In this document: in pieces, positions 1 through 9,353 of the stretch
Position numbering within the stretch: position 1 is the first letter of the stretch
Layout of the letters: each line of letters begins with the position of its first letter
From: Enterobacter ludwigii
GTDB taxonomy: Bacteria > Pseudomonadota > Gammaproteobacteria > Enterobacterales > Enterobacteriaceae
Assembly (NCBI RefSeq): GCF_001750725.1
Contig: NZ_CP017279.1
Span: 2,976,001-3,040,000, forward strand
Direction: 5' to 3'
Length of the DNA: 64,000 nt
The notes under the pieces: generated by a model
Told to the model about the DNA's origin: nothing
The model's database searches: none
What the model saw: the letters and a program-made list of their open reading frames with translations, nothing else
Position numbers and translations under genes: made by a program

Positions 1-463
1 TGTACGGCGCCACTTTCCCCGTCAACGCCATCGTCATAAAGGTACGGCCGTGGAAGGCACCGCCAAAGGCGATCAGGCCAGGACGACGGGTATACGCGCG
101 GGCAATTTTTACCGCGTTTTCGACCGCCTCTGCTCCCGTAGAGAAGAAAGCCGTTTTGGCAGGCCCATCAACGGGTACACGTTGGTTGATACGCTCGGCA
201 AGCGCCACATAGCCTTCGTACGGGACAATCTGATATGCCGTATGGGTAAATGCGTGGAGTTGTTTTTCGATGGCGGCAATAACTTTTGGATGCCGATGGC
301 CGGTATTCAGCACCGCGATCCCGGCGGCGAAGTCGATATACTCGTTGCCCTCGACGTCCCACACCGTGGCATTTTCGGCTTTATCGGCGTAGAAGTTACA
401 CATCACGCCGATACCGCGCGGCGTCGCCTGCAAACGCCGGTCATTCAGTTCACTGTTTTTCAC
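1..463 (-). CDS. 4-aminobutyrate aminotransferase family (PuuE/GabT-like), 3' end cut by window
   Basis: About 154 N-terminal residues are visible; the rest lies beyond the window edge. The frame opens with GTG at 461-463, preceded by an AGGGGGA ribosome binding site. Readable motifs are GIAVLNTGHRHP, the TGAEAVENAVKIARA cofactor-phosphate loop and FHGRT, all typical of class III PLP-dependent omega-amino acid transaminases. By recalled sequence it is closer to PuuE of putrescine degradation (shared MTMALTGKVAPY stretch) than to GabT. The family transfers the amino group of GABA to 2-oxoglutarate in the cytosol. It is transcribed in the same direction as rpoH but separated from it by the rpoH terminator. 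In E. coli K-12 the gene next to rpoH is different, so this neighbour is lineage-specific. Family assignment is firm; exact substrate is inferred. Confidence 0.85.
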   Translation of the reverse strand, partial: MKNSELNDRRLQATPRGIGVMCNFYADKAENATVWDVEGNEYIDFAAGIAVLNTGHRHPKVIAAIEKQLHAFTHTAYQIVPYEGYVALAERINQRVPVDGPAKTAFFSTGAEAVENAVKIARAYTRRPGLIAFGGAFHGRTFMTMALTGKVAPY

Positions 464-543
464 CCTGTCCCCCTGAGAAAGTCACCTGCTTAGCGCATCT
501 GTAAGTGTTTGCCAGGGGGAGGGAATTCGCCAGAGCGGGAGAT

Positions 544-577
544 AAAAAAACAAAACCCCCGAATTTGCATTCGAGGG
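544..577 (-). terminator. rpoH intrinsic terminator
   Basis: Read on the minus strand, a 9-bp stem (CCCTCGAAT / ATTCGGGGG, one G-U pair) with a GCAA tetraloop is followed by TTTTGTTTTTTT. It lies about 20 bases past the rpoH stop codon. Confidence 0.9.
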
Positions 578-598
578 TTATCGGGGACATCGCGGAAA

Positions 599-1456
599 TT
601 ACGCTTCGATAGCGGCGCGAAGTTTTTTCATGGCGTTCTTTTCAAGCTGACGCACACGTTCAGCGGAGACGCCGTAGCGATCGGCCAGCTCCTGCAGCGT
701 GGACTTGTTGTCTTCGTCCAGCCAGCGGGCGCGGATAATATCCTGGCTACGTTCGTCGAGGCCTTCCATTGCTGAAGTCAGCTTGTTCGCGGCCTGATCT
801 TCCCAGTTATCCTCTTCAATGCCGTCAGCAAAGTTAGAGGTTTTATCCTGCAGATACAGAACCGGTGCCATTGGCTGGCTGTCAGAGCCGTCGTCGTCGG
901 AGGACATATCGAAGGTCATGTCCTGCGCGGCCATACGGGATTCCATCTCACGCACGTCTTTGCTGGATACGCCCAGCTCGCGCGCCACCATTTCAACTTC
1001 ATCCTGATTGAACCAGCCCAGACGCTGCTTGGTTTTACGCAGGTTGAAGAACAGTTTACGTTGCGCTTTTGTCGTGGCGACTTTCACGATACGCCAGTTG
1101 CGCAGCACGTATTCATGAATTTCTGCTTTGATCCAGTGCACGGCGAAGGAGACCAGTCGCACACCCACTTCCGGGTTGAAGCGACGTACAGCCTTCATCA
1201 GACCGATGTTACCTTCCTGAATCAAGTCCGCCTGCGGCAGGCCATAGCCCGCATAATTACGAGCAATGTGAACAACAAAGCGCAGGTGAGACAGGATCAG
1301 CTTTTTCGCTGCTTCCAGATCGCCCTGGTAATGCAGCTTTTCAGCAAGCTCCTTTTCTTCCTCGGCCGTTAACATCGGCCAGGTGTTCGCAGCCCGGATA
1401 TAAGATTCCAGGTTACCAACAGGGGCTAAAGCTAAAGTTTGCATTTCTTTGGTCAT
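599..1456 (-). CDS. rpoH: RNA polymerase sigma-32 (heat shock sigma factor)
   Basis: 285 residues, one longer than E. coli RpoH and nearly identical to it. RpoH directs RNA polymerase to heat-shock promoters in the cytosol and is controlled by DnaK/DnaJ, GroEL and FtsH. Sigma region 2 includes [14 protein letters not shown] (77-90). The family-specific RpoH box QRKLFFNLR is at 132-140, and the region 4 helix-turn-helix near the C-terminus contains [17 protein letters not shown]. It is downstream of ftsYEX in the same direction, across a 251-bp gap with its own promoters. The E. coli mRNA has a temperature-sensitive fold around the start codon; I did not fold this one. The prlC gene later in the window carries a matching sigma-32 promoter. 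Confidence 0.98.
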   Translation of the reverse strand: MTKEMQTLALAPVGNLESYIRAANTWPMLTAEEEKELAEKLHYQGDLEAAKKLILSHLRFVVHIARNYAGYGLPQADLIQEGNIGLMKAVRRFNPEVGVRLVSFAVHWIKAEIHEYVLRNWRIVKVATTKAQRKLFFNLRKTKQRLGWFNQDEVEMVARELGVSSKDVREMESRMAAQDMTFDMSSDDDGSDSQPMAPVLYLQDKTSNFADGIEEDNWEDQAANKLTSAMEGLDERSQDIIRARWLDEDNKSTLQELADRYGVSAERVRQLEKNAMKKLRAAIEA

Positions 1457-1551
1457 TCATTCCTCTCAATGTTTCTTCTGGTCCAGGCTGTCCCCATCAG
1501 GCAACAACCATGCCAAAGCGTTTGAGCCACGAGATTAGCATTCACTCTTTT

Positions 1552-1580
1552 ATCAGACAGTGATTTTATCCACAAGTTCC
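1552..1580 (-). promoter_or_regulatory. rpoH sigma-E promoter (P3-like)
   Basis: On the minus strand GGAACTT (1574-1580) is followed after 16 bases by TCTGA (1553-1557), matching the extracytoplasmic sigma-E consensus. The E. coli rpoH P3 promoter has the same elements, which couple envelope stress to the cytoplasmic heat-shock response. Confidence 0.8.
1566..1574 (+). promoter_or_regulatory. DnaA box in rpoH promoter region
   Basis: TTATCCACA, a perfect DnaA box, lies in the spacer of the sigma-E promoter and abuts its -35 element. DnaA repression of some rpoH promoters is described in E. coli; its operation here is inferred. Confidence 0.7.
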
Positions 1581-1653
1581 AGGTGCAACGGTGAATAAAT
1601 TACGCACAAATTGTGACATGGAGATGATAACAGGGGAAGAGACAACAGGGACG

Positions 1654-1690
1654 CTTTCCCTGCAGAGCGAACATCTCGGTGCAGGGAAAG
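1654..1690. repeat. Inverted repeat between ftsX and rpoH
   Basis: CTTTCCCTGCA (1654-1664) and TGCAGGGAAAG (1680-1690) are perfect 11-bp arms around a 15-base loop, 18 bp past the ftsX stop. Neither strand shows a strong T-run after it, so it may act as an attenuator or mRNA 3' end stabiliser rather than a full intrinsic terminator. Confidence 0.6.
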
Positions 1691-1707
1691 ATTATATCAC
1701 GCTTTTA

Positions 1708-2763
1708 TTAGTCGGGAGTAAAGTGACGTAAATGTTGCACGGTTGCCAGCCATGCTGCCACCCAGCCGATCATCGAGCACACCAGCAGCAGTAACAGGCA
1801 CTCATCGAACCCTAAGCCACTGATATCAAACTTCGTTCCGAAAACCTGCGCCACCTCGGTTACGGCAGAGGACAGCCGCATCACCAAAATTTCTGACAAT
1901 ATCAGTGAAAGAAATGCGCCGGAAAAACCGAGCAATGCGCCACCGTACAGGAACGGACGCAGGATGAAGCCATCCGTCGCACCAATCAGTTTCTGCACGT
2001 TGATGGTGTCGCGACGCGCGAAAATGCTCAGGCGTACGCTGTTACCGATGACGAGGAAGACCGCCGCCACCATCAGCACACCAATCATCGCCGCCACGCG
2101 CCCTACCAGCCCGGTCAGCGCAGCAAGACGCGCAAACCAGCTGTCATCCATGCGCACTTCATCAATCCCGTTGATACGGGTGATGCGGTCACGCAGGGTG
2201 TTGAGCGAGTCGGTCCCCTGGAAATCGAGTTTCGGGATCACCACCGCCACGGCCGGGAGGGGGTTCTCTTCAAGCATGTCCAGCGCACCGCCAAAGCCTG
2301 ACCAGTTACGGAACTCACCCAGGGCTTCTTCACGAGAGAGATAATTCACTTTCTCTACGCCCTGTTCGGCCTGGATTTGCCCCACAACCTGCGCCGCCGC
2401 GTTATCGTCGAGCGCCTTATCCAGATAGACCGTGATCTGCGGAGAAGGATAGTACTGCGACGCCGCCTGGTTAACGTTTTTATAGACCATGTAGCAGACG
2501 CTTGGCAGCGTCAGGGAGATGGCAATCACCATCACCGTCAGGAACGTCGCCAGCGGTTTGCTTTTCAGGTCCTGCAACGCACCGTGGAACGCATAACGCA
2601 CCTGCTCGTTGAACACGTTGGTTTTGCGGGAGTTCGGCTTAGGCGCCGCTTTCGCACGCTTTGGCGCATTACGATTGCCGTCACCGCCGCCCTGCGGCTT
2701 ACGGAAGCGGTCAAACCGGTTTCCGAACTGCCGAATCTGGTTTATTGCATCACGCTTATTCAC
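1708..2763 (-). CDS. ftsX: Cell division ABC transporter-like membrane protein FtsX
   Basis: 351 residues, about the length of E. coli FtsX. It has a basic cytoplasmic N-terminus, one membrane segment near residues 80-100, a periplasmic domain to about residue 220, and three further membrane segments near the C-terminus. With FtsE it forms the divisome complex that activates EnvC and the amidases AmiA/AmiB for septal peptidoglycan splitting. Its start overlaps the end of ftsE by 8 bp, which implies translational coupling. It is the last gene of the ftsYEX operon ahead of rpoH. No anomalies seen. Confidence 0.97.
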   Translation of the reverse strand: MNKRDAINQIRQFGNRFDRFRKPQGGGDGNRNAPKRAKAAPKPNSRKTNVFNEQVRYAFHGALQDLKSKPLATFLTVMVIAISLTLPSVCYMVYKNVNQAASQYYPSPQITVYLDKALDDNAAAQVVGQIQAEQGVEKVNYLSREEALGEFRNWSGFGGALDMLEENPLPAVAVVIPKLDFQGTDSLNTLRDRITRINGIDEVRMDDSWFARLAALTGLVGRVAAMIGVLMVAAVFLVIGNSVRLSIFARRDTINVQKLIGATDGFILRPFLYGGALLGFSGAFLSLILSEILVMRLSSAVTEVAQVFGTKFDISGLGFDECLLLLLVCSMIGWVAAWLATVQHLRHFTPD

Positions 2764-3421
2764 CGAGGCCTCCGTGCAAATGACCGTCGCTCAGGGTCAG
2801 CATGCGGTACGAACGACGGGAAATCAGCCCGATGTCGTGCGTTGCCATCAATACCGTCACCCCAACGCGGTTAAATTCCTCAAACAGACGCAAAATCCCT
2901 TCTGACAGGGCGTCGTCCAGGTTACCGGTCGGTTCATCCGCCAGCAGTACCGCAGGTTTGTTCACCACCGCACGGGCAATCCCCACACGCTGCTGTTCAC
3001 CGCCAGACAGCTGGATCGGGAAGTTCTTCGCTTTGTCCAGCAGCCCGACTTTATCCAGCGCCGCAGAAACGCGACGACGGATATCATCATAGCTGGCACC
3101 GGCAATAATCAGCGGAATGGCCACGTTATCGAAAACGGTGCGATCCATCAGCAGGTGGTGGTCCTGGAAAATCATGCCAATCTGACGACGCAGGAAAGGC
3201 ACCTCACGGTTTTTCAGACGGCTAATATCATGGCCGCTGAACCAGATTTTCCCGGCGCTCGGCCGCTCGATCCCACAGATAAGCTTGAGCAGGGTACTTT
3301 TCCCCGCGCCGGAATGGCCGGTCAGGAATGCCATCTCGCCTGGCTGCAGGTGGAATGTCACCCCCTGCAGCGCTTGTCTCCCACCGAGATAGGCCTTGCT
3401 GACGTGTTCAAAGCGAATCAT
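2756..3421 (-). CDS. ftsE: Cell division ATP-binding protein FtsE
   Basis: 221 residues, the usual length for the family. The ABC ATPase motifs are complete: Walker [10 protein letters not shown] (35-43), signature LSGGEQQR (138-145) and Walker B VLLADEP (158-164), followed by an H-loop in MATHD. It energises FtsX at the division ring on the inner face of the cytoplasmic membrane. It starts 2 bp after the ftsY stop and overlaps ftsX, so all three genes are one transcription unit. Confidence 0.98.
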   Translation of the reverse strand: MIRFEHVSKAYLGGRQALQGVTFHLQPGEMAFLTGHSGAGKSTLLKLICGIERPSAGKIWFSGHDISRLKNREVPFLRRQIGMIFQDHHLLMDRTVFDNVAIPLIIAGASYDDIRRRVSAALDKVGLLDKAKNFPIQLSGGEQQRVGIARAVVNKPAVLLADEPTGNLDDALSEGILRLFEEFNRVGVTVLMATHDIGLISRRSYRMLTLSDGHLHGGLGE

Positions 3422-3423
3422 TG

Positions 3424-4890
3424 TTAGTCCTCTCGGGCAAATAGTGCCTCAATAAAGTCGTCCGCTTTAAACGGACGTAAATCCTCAATACGCTCGCCCA
3501 CACCGATGTAACGGATAGGAATATTGAACTGATCGGCCACGGAGAAGATCACCCCGCCTTTCGCGGTGCCGTCCAGTTTGGTCAGCGTGATCCCGGTCAG
3601 CCCTACCGCTTCATGGAACAGCTTCGCCTGGCTGATGGCGTTCTGTCCGGTGCTGGCATCAATGGTCAGCATAATTTCATGCGGTGCCTCTTCGTCCAGC
3701 TTCTTCATGACGCGGACGATTTTCTTCAACTCTTCCATCAGGTGCGCTTTGTTCTGCAAACGCCCTGCGGTGTCGGCAATCAGCACATCCACATTACGCG
3801 ACTTCGCCGCCTGGATAGCGTCAAAGATAACGGAGGCGGAATCCGCACCGGTATGCTGCGCAATCACCGGGATGTTGTTACGCTGGCCCCAGACCTGCAG
3901 CTGCTCAACCGCCGCCGCACGGAAGGTATCACCTGCCGCCAGCATTACCGATTTGCCCTGCTGCTCAAACTGTCGCGCCAGCTTGCCGATAGTGGTGGTT
4001 TTCCCCACACCGTTCACGCCAACCATCAGAATAACAAATGGCGTTTTGCCTTCAATATTAAGCGGTTCGTCAACTTTTGCGAGGATTTCGCCCATCTCGT
4101 CTTTCAGCAGACCGTACAGCGCTTCGGCGTCACGCAACTCCTTGCGGCTCGCCCCTTCGGTCAGACTGGCGATGATCTTACGGGTTGTTTCCACCCCAAC
4201 GTCGGCGATCAGCAGTTGCTCTTCCAGCTCTTCAAAGAGATCGTCGTCGATCTTCTTGCCGCGGAACAGACTGATAAATCCGGAACCTAAGTTTTCTTTG
4301 GTTTTGAGCAGGCTACGCTTCAGGCGGGCGAAGAAACCTTCTTTGGTGGGTTTTTCCTGCTCCTGAGCAACCTCTTCACCCTGCTCTGGTTGCGCTTCCA
4401 CCGGCACGACGATAACCGCTTCTTCCGCCGCTTCTGCCGCCAGCGCCTGGGCTTCCAGCTCTTCGTCGGTAAGCGCTGGCTCGTCTTGTGCTTCTTCTTC
4501 CACCGCCTCAACAATTTCGACGGTTTCTGCCTCGGCTTGCCACTCCTGCGCTGAAACCTCTTCGGCTTTCACCTCTTCCGGCAGCGGCAACGTTTCATGC
4601 TCGATAATCGCCTGCGGCGTATCGATAACGTCTTCTACCACAACGGGTTCTGGCTTCTCGCTTTCCTGAACCTGTTCGGTAACTTCCACCACCTCTTCAG
4701 CAAAGGCTTCGGTCTCTTCTTTGCTGTGCGCGTGCTCTTCCGCGTCGACAACGGCGGCAGTTTCTACCGGCGTTTCAGGCTGAGACTGCTCTTCAACGGC
4801 TTGTTGTTCTTCGGTTTTCTGCTCTGTTTCTTGCTCTTTTTCACCGAAGCCCAGCCAGGAAAAGAAGCCACGTTTTTTTTGTTTTGCCAT
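3424..4890 (-). CDS. ftsY: Signal recognition particle receptor FtsY
   Basis: 488 residues against about 497 in E. coli. Residues 1-190 form the acidic, Glu-rich A domain, with a basic hydrophobic patch at the very N-terminus (KKRGFFSWLGF) that helps membrane contact. The N domain spans about 190-285 and the SRP GTPase G domain follows, with GVNGVGKT at 291-298, DTAGR at 373-377 and TKLDGTAKGG near the C-terminus. FtsY docks SRP-bound ribosomes at the membrane. It is first gene of ftsYEX and divergent from rsmD across 127 bp. The A domain differs in length between enterobacteria, as expected for that region. Confidence 0.98.
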   Translation of the reverse strand: MAKQKKRGFFSWLGFGEKEQETEQKTEEQQAVEEQSQPETPVETAAVVDAEEHAHSKEETEAFAEEVVEVTEQVQESEKPEPVVVEDVIDTPQAIIEHETLPLPEEVKAEEVSAQEWQAEAETVEIVEAVEEEAQDEPALTDEELEAQALAAEAAEEAVIVVPVEAQPEQGEEVAQEQEKPTKEGFFARLKRSLLKTKENLGSGFISLFRGKKIDDDLFEELEEQLLIADVGVETTRKIIASLTEGASRKELRDAEALYGLLKDEMGEILAKVDEPLNIEGKTPFVILMVGVNGVGKTTTIGKLARQFEQQGKSVMLAAGDTFRAAAVEQLQVWGQRNNIPVIAQHTGADSASVIFDAIQAAKSRNVDVLIADTAGRLQNKAHLMEELKKIVRVMKKLDEEAPHEIMLTIDASTGQNAISQAKLFHEAVGLTGITLTKLDGTAKGGVIFSVADQFNIPIRYIGVGERIEDLRPFKADDFIEALFARED

Positions 4891-5017
4891 CTGCGACTAC
4901 ACTCCTCGCGGCGCTATATACATGGAAGCTAAAAAAATGATGAAATAGTCTAACACTTTACTTAATTGACATCACCGCCCGCAATCGCAGGCCAATTGTT
5001 AACAGAGCTTTCCAGAG

Positions 5018-5620
5018 ATGAAGAAACCCAACCGCGCCCCAGCCGGTCAAATTCGTATTATCGGCGGCCAGTGGCGAGGCCGGAAATTACCGGTGCCGGA
5101 TAGCCCCGGACTACGCCCAACCACGGACCGCGTACGCGAAACGCTGTTTAACTGGCTGGCCCCCTCAATGGTGGATGCCCACTGCCTGGACTGCTTCGCG
5201 GGCAGCGGCGCGCTGGGTCTGGAGGCGCTGTCGCGCTATGCCGCCAGCGCCACGCTGCTGGAAATGGAGCGCGGCGTTGCGCAGACGTTGCAGCAAAATC
5301 TGGCAACGCTAAAAGCGACCAACGCCAAAGTAGTGAATACCAACACACTGAGCTTCCTCGCGCAAAAGGGCACGCCGCACAACGTGGTGTTTGTCGACCC
5401 GCCGTTCCGCAAGGGGCTGCTGGAAGAGACGTTATCCCTGCTGGAAAACAACGGCTGGCTGGCGGATGACGCGTTAATCTACGTCGAAAGCGAAGTCGAA
5501 AATGGTTTACCGCCGGTCCCGGTTCACTGGGATCTGCACCGAGAAAAAGTGGCAGGTCAGGTCGCTTATCGTCTGTATCACCGTCAGGCACAAGGAGAAT
5601 CCAATGCCAGTACTGATTAA
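5018..5620 (+). CDS. rsmD: 16S rRNA m2G966 methyltransferase RsmD
   Basis: 200 residues, close to the E. coli length of 198. The SAM-binding motif I, DCFAGSGALGLEAL, is at about 58-71, and the catalytic VDPPF motif at 126-130 is that of N2-guanine methyltransferases. It methylates G966 of 16S rRNA during small-subunit assembly. It is divergent from ftsY. Its 3' end overlaps yhhL by 17 bp, so the two are probably co-translated. Confidence 0.96.
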   Translation: MKKPNRAPAGQIRIIGGQWRGRKLPVPDSPGLRPTTDRVRETLFNWLAPSMVDAHCLDCFAGSGALGLEALSRYAASATLLEMERGVAQTLQQNLATLKATNAKVVNTNTLSFLAQKGTPHNVVFVDPPFRKGLLEETLSLLENNGWLADDALIYVESEVENGLPPVPVHWDLHREKVAGQVAYRLYHRQAQGESNASTD

Positions 5621-5885
5621 TGTGGGACGTTTGTTGATGCTGGGCGTCTGGGCATTTCTGCTCCTCAATCTGGTGCACCCGTTCCCGCGCCCGATGAACA
5701 TCTTTGTGAACGTGGCCTTTATCTTTACCACCTTCATGCACGCCCTGCAGATGGTGATGCTGAAAAACGGCCTGCCAAAAGACGGTCCGCAGATGACCGG
5801 CTGGCAGCAGCTGCGCGTGTTTATTTTTGGCGTATTTGAACTGCTGGTGTGGATGAAGAAATTTAAGGCCCAGGCGAAGAAGTAA
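5604..5885 (+). CDS. yhhL: DUF1145 family small membrane protein YhhL
   Basis: 93 residues from the ATG at 5604, which follows AGGAG and overlaps the rsmD end. Longer upstream readings of this frame run inside rsmD and lack a binding site. Two to three hydrophobic segments (near 5-25, 30-50 and 70-85) mark it as an inner membrane protein. The motif [15 protein letters not shown] and the C-terminal [14 protein letters not shown] agree with E. coli YhhL as I recall it. No function is established for the family. Confidence 0.93.
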   Translation: MPVLINVGRLLMLGVWAFLLLNLVHPFPRPMNIFVNVAFIFTTFMHALQMVMLKNGLPKDGPQMTGWQQLRVFIFGVFELLVWMKKFKAQAKK

Positions 5886-5907
5886 GGCGCCTCAAGCCTC
5901 AGCTTAC

Positions 5908-5928
5908 CCCTCTCCCTGCGGGAGAGGG
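5908..5928. repeat. REP-like palindrome, copy 1
   Basis: CCCTCTCCC-TGC-GGGAGAGGG, a perfect 9-bp stem between the converging ends of yhhL and yhhM. Related copies are at 9321, 12289, 56529 and 63848. It may also help end both transcripts. Confidence 0.85.
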
Positions 5929-5932
5929 AACA

Positions 5933-6292
5933 TTACCGATCTGGCGTAAACCCTTCAAACCGCGACCCCTTGTAACTCAGAATCCCTTTTTCTCCCACCG
6001 TCAGTTGATGGTACTGCTGCGCCTCCAGACGGTAGGTCATCTCCAGCCCGCCGGTTTCCGGCTTAAAGCTCGCTTCATAGCGCATGGTGGCTCCCGCCGG
6101 CGTAACCTGCTGCTGGCGCGAGCGTCGGTCATTGAGGGCTTTCTCGCGTTTATTGCTTATCACCACGCGTTTTTGCATCAACGGCGCGGCATCGTTGTCC
6201 GCCTTCTCACGGCGCTGCTGCACGAAACGAAAGGAGGCGGCAATGACGATAATCGCCACCACGATAACGAAAAAAAGCGGCATCTTGCTCAT
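5933..6292 (-). CDS. yhhM: DUF2500 family protein YhhM
   Basis: 119 residues, the same as E. coli YhhM. One N-terminal membrane segment (about residues 5-22) is followed by a basic stretch and a small soluble domain containing [13 protein letters not shown] and [10 protein letters not shown]. It is probably membrane-anchored with the domain outside the cytoplasm; the topology is inferred. The function is unknown. It converges with yhhL and is divergent from yhhN. Confidence 0.93.
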   Translation of the reverse strand: MSKMPLFFVIVVAIIVIAASFRFVQQRREKADNDAAPLMQKRVVISNKREKALNDRRSRQQQVTPAGATMRYEASFKPETGGLEMTYRLEAQQYHQLTVGEKGILSYKGSRFEGFTPDR

Positions 6293-6421
6293 TCAAAAAT
6301 CCCATCAGATTATACGGAATTCAGGATACCTTGCCTTTCCCGGCATTGCCAAACGCCTGCCCCCATCACTACACTGAATAAGAAACTGATTATTCAGACT
6401 CAACAGTTACAGGGAGTTAAT

Positions 6422-7048
6422 ATGCTTTGGTCATTTATCGCTGTCTGTTTTTCCGCATGGCTTTACGTCGATGCATCCTATCGCGGCCCTGCCTGGCAGC
6501 GATGGTTGTTTAAACCCGTCACGCTGTTGTTACTCCTGCTGCTTGCCTGGCAAGCGCCCATGTTTAACGCCGTCAGCTATCTGGTTCTTGCCGGTCTGTG
6601 TGCGTCCCTGATTGGTGATGCCTTAACCCTGCTGCCGCGACAGCGCCTGCTGTATGCCGTTGGGGCATTTTTCCTGTCGCATCTGCTTTATACCATTTAC
6701 TTCGCCAGCCAGATGACGCTCTCCTTCTTCTGGCCGCTACCGCTGGTGCTGCTGGTCATTGGCGCGCTGCTGATCGCGGTGATCTGGACGCGTCTGGAAG
6801 AGATGCGCTTGCCTGTCTGCACGTTTATCGCCATGACGCTGGTGATGGTATGGCTGGCGGGTGAACTGTGGTTCTTCCGTCCGACGGCACCGGCAATGTC
6901 CGCGTTCTTTGGTGCCACGCTGCTGTTACTCGGGAATATCGTCTGGCTGGGCAGCCACTATCGTCGCCGCTTCCGTGCGGATAACGCGATTGCCGCCGCC
7001 TGCTACTTTGCCGGGCACTTCCTGATTGTGCGTTCGCTGTATATCTAA
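6422..7048 (+). CDS. yhhN: YhhN family (TMEM86-like) membrane protein
   Basis: 208 residues from the ATG at 6422, which follows AGGGAGTTAAT. Upstream in-frame codons are antisense to yhhM and are not part of the gene. The protein is almost wholly hydrophobic, with about eight membrane segments. The motif [14 protein letters not shown] carries the conserved acidic residue of the YhhN/TMEM86 family, whose animal members hydrolyse lysoplasmalogen. That activity is not shown for enterobacterial YhhN, so the substrate is open. It lies just upstream of the zntA promoter. Confidence 0.92.
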   Translation: MLWSFIAVCFSAWLYVDASYRGPAWQRWLFKPVTLLLLLLLAWQAPMFNAVSYLVLAGLCASLIGDALTLLPRQRLLYAVGAFFLSHLLYTIYFASQMTLSFFWPLPLVLLVIGALLIAVIWTRLEEMRLPVCTFIAMTLVMVWLAGELWFFRPTAPAMSAFFGATLLLLGNIVWLGSHYRRRFRADNAIAAACYFAGHFLIVRSLYI

Positions 7049-7055
7049 ATAAGCC

Positions 7056-7087
7056 TTGACTCTGGAGTCGACTCCAGAGTGTATGCT
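7056..7087 (+). promoter_or_regulatory. zntA promoter with ZntR (MerR-type) operator
   Basis: A -35 TTGACT (7056-7061) and -10 TATGCT (7082-7087) are separated by 20 bp, the over-long spacer of MerR-family targets. The spacer lies in a perfect 22-bp palindrome at 7059-7080 centred on GTCGAC. ZntR untwists such promoters when it binds Zn(II), Cd(II) or Pb(II). The regulator gene is not in the window. Confidence 0.93.
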
Positions 7088-7124
7088 GCGGTTAATGAGA
7101 AAATTATCATTACCGGAGACTGCC

Positions 7125-9311
7125 ATGTCGACTCCAGAAACACCTAAAAAAGTTCCACAATTCTCGGCACTTAAGCTCAGCCCCGTTCCCGCGAAGGACG
7201 ACTGCTGCTGCGACGGCGCATGCGAAACGCAAAACACGCCGCCGCTCCCGGAAAGCGCAAACCGCTACAGCTGGGTGGTCAACGGTATGGACTGCGCGGC
7301 CTGCGCCCGTAAAGTCGAAAACGCGGTAAAACAGGTCCCGGGCGTCAGCCACGTCCAGGTGCTCTTCGCCACCGAGAAGCTTCTGGTCAGTGCCGATAAT
7401 GACATCAGCACGCTGGTTGAAGCCGCCGTCAGTAAGGCCGGTTACAGCCTGCGCAGCGAAACCGCACCTGTCGAAAAGACGTCAGCCCTGCGAGAAAACC
7501 TGCCCATTATCACCCTTATCATCATGATGGCCCTGAGCTGGGGTCTGGAGCAATTTAACCACCCGTTCGGTAACCTGGCGTTCATCGCCACGACGCTTGT
7601 CGGACTGTTCCCGATTGCCCGTCAGGCCGTGCGGCTGATGAAAAGCGGAAGCTGGTTCGCCATCGAAACGCTGATGAGCGTGGCGGCGATCGGCGCGTTG
7701 TTTATTGGCGCGACGGCGGAAGCGGCCATGGTGCTGCTGCTGTTCTTAATTGGCGAGCGCCTTGAGGGCTGGGCGGCGAGTCGGGCACGGAAAGGGGTCA
7801 GCGCGCTGATGGCGCTGAAACCGGAAACCGCAACGCGGGTGACGGACAGCGAACGCCAGACGGTGGCAATTAACACGCTGCGCCCGGGTGATGTGATTGA
7901 GGTCGCCGCCGGCGGGCGTCTGCCTGCGGACGGTGAATTGCTTACCGCCACGGCGAGTTTCGATGAAAGTGCCCTCACCGGCGAGTCGATTCCGGTTGAA
8001 CGCTCAGCGGGCGAGAAAGTGCCTGCAGGCGCCACCAGCGTCGATCGTCTGGTGCAACTCACGGTCCTCTCCGGACCGGGTGAGAGCGCCATCGACCGCA
8101 TCCTGAAGCTGATTGAAGAGGCCGAGGAGCGTCGCGCACCCGTTGAGCGCTTTATCGATCGCTTCAGCCGGATCTACACCCCCGCCATCATGCTGGTCGC
8201 CCTGCTGGTGACAATTATTCCACCGCTGTTCCTGGGCGCAGCCTGGGAGGGCTGGGTTTATAAAGGTTTGACGTTGCTGCTGATTGGTTGCCCGTGTGCG
8301 CTGGTGATCTCCACGCCGGCGGCCATTACCTCCGGCCTGGCAGCCGCGGCGCGTCGTGGAGCGCTGATTAAAGGCGGTGCGGCGCTGGAGCAGCTGAGCC
8401 AGGTGCAACATATCGCCTTCGATAAAACCGGTACGCTGACGGTGGGTAAACCGCAGGTCACGGGCATTTATCCTCAGGAGGTCAGTGAAAATACGCTGCT
8501 CGCCCTGGCCGCTGCCGTCGAACAAGGCTCCACCCACCCGCTGGCACAGGCGATAGTTCGCGAGGCGCAGTCGCGTGGGCTGGACATCCCTGCCGCCACC
8601 GCACAGCGGGCGCTGGTCGGGTCCGGGATTGAAGCCGACGTTGAAGGGAATAACGTCCTGATCGTTGCCGCGAATACGTTTCCGGCGGCCGGGCTGAGCC
8701 AGCCAGTCCAGGCGCTGGAACAGGCCGGGCAAACCGTGGTGATGGTGGTGCAAAACGGCGTGGCGATAGGGATGCTGGCACTGCGTGACACCCTGCGTGA
8801 CGATGCAAAAGACGCCGTCGCCGCGCTGCATCAACTGGGCGTGCAGGGGGTGATCCTCACCGGGGATAACCCGCGAGCCGCGGCAGCGATTGCCGGTGAG
8901 CTGGGGCTGGCGTTTAAAGCCGGGTTATTGCCTGCGGATAAAGTGCGCGCCGTAACGGAACTGAACAATCATGCACCACTGGCAATGGTGGGTGACGGCA
9001 TCAACGATGCCCCGGCGATGAAAGCCGCCACCATTGGCATTGCAATGGGCAGCGGCACCGACGTGGCGCTCGAAACCGCCGACGCGGCGCTTACCCACAA
9101 CCGCCTGACCGGGCTGGCGCAGATGATTGCTCTGGCGCGCGCCACGCGGGCCAATATCCGTCAGAACATTGGGATTGCGCTGGGCCTGAAGGGAATTTTC
9201 CTGGTCACCACGCTGCTCGGTATAACCGGCCTGTGGCTGGCGGTGCTGGCGGATACCGGCGCGACGGTACTGGTGACGGCGAACGCGCTCCGCTTATTAC
9301 GTCGACAATAA
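7125..9311 (+). CDS. zntA: Zn(II)/Cd(II)/Pb(II)-exporting P-type ATPase ZntA
   Basis: 728 residues from the ATG at 7125; E. coli ZntA has 732. The N-terminus has a Cys-rich DCCCDGAC stretch (26-33) and an HMA-type metal-binding motif GMDCAAC (54-60). The transmembrane CPC ion site is at 389-391 and the phosphorylated Asp is D433 in DKTGT. TGES (actuator), HP and GDGIND motifs are also present. It pumps soft divalent metals from the cytosol to the periplasm. It is monocistronic, driven by the ZntR-type promoter and followed by a REP-like hairpin. Confidence 0.97.
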   Translation: MSTPETPKKVPQFSALKLSPVPAKDDCCCDGACETQNTPPLPESANRYSWVVNGMDCAACARKVENAVKQVPGVSHVQVLFATEKLLVSADNDISTLVEAAVSKAGYSLRSETAPVEKTSALRENLPIITLIIMMALSWGLEQFNHPFGNLAFIATTLVGLFPIARQAVRLMKSGSWFAIETLMSVAAIGALFIGATAEAAMVLLLFLIGERLEGWAASRARKGVSALMALKPETATRVTDSERQTVAINTLRPGDVIEVAAGGRLPADGELLTATASFDESALTGESIPVERSAGEKVPAGATSVDRLVQLTVLSGPGESAIDRILKLIEEAEERRAPVERFIDRFSRIYTPAIMLVALLVTIIPPLFLGAAWEGWVYKGLTLLLIGCPCALVISTPAAITSGLAAAARRGALIKGGAALEQLSQVQHIAFDKTGTLTVGKPQVTGIYPQEVSENTLLALAAAVEQGSTHPLAQAIVREAQSRGLDIPAATAQRALVGSGIEADVEGNNVLIVAANTFPAAGLSQPVQALEQAGQTVVMVVQNGVAIGMLALRDTLRDDAKDAVAALHQLGVQGVILTGDNPRAAAAIAGELGLAFKAGLLPADKVRAVTELNNHAPLAMVGDGINDAPAMKAATIGIAMGSGTDVALETADAALTHNRLTGLAQMIALARATRANIRQNIGIALGLKGIFLVTTLLGITGLWLAVLADTGATVLVTANALRLLRRQ

Positions 9312-9320
9312 CACGAGATG

Positions 9321-9341
9321 CCCTCTCCCACCGGGAGAGGG
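9321..9341. repeat. REP-like palindrome, copy 2
   Basis: CCCTCTCCC-ACC-GGGAGAGGG, a perfect 9-bp stem between the converging ends of zntA and the TRAP transporter operon. Confidence 0.85.
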
Positions 9342-9353
9342 CGGAAAACGGCG

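Noticed and set aside
1608-1630. CRP site upstream of rpoH
   Set aside because: Only one half-site (TGTGA) is present; the other half does not match TCACA.
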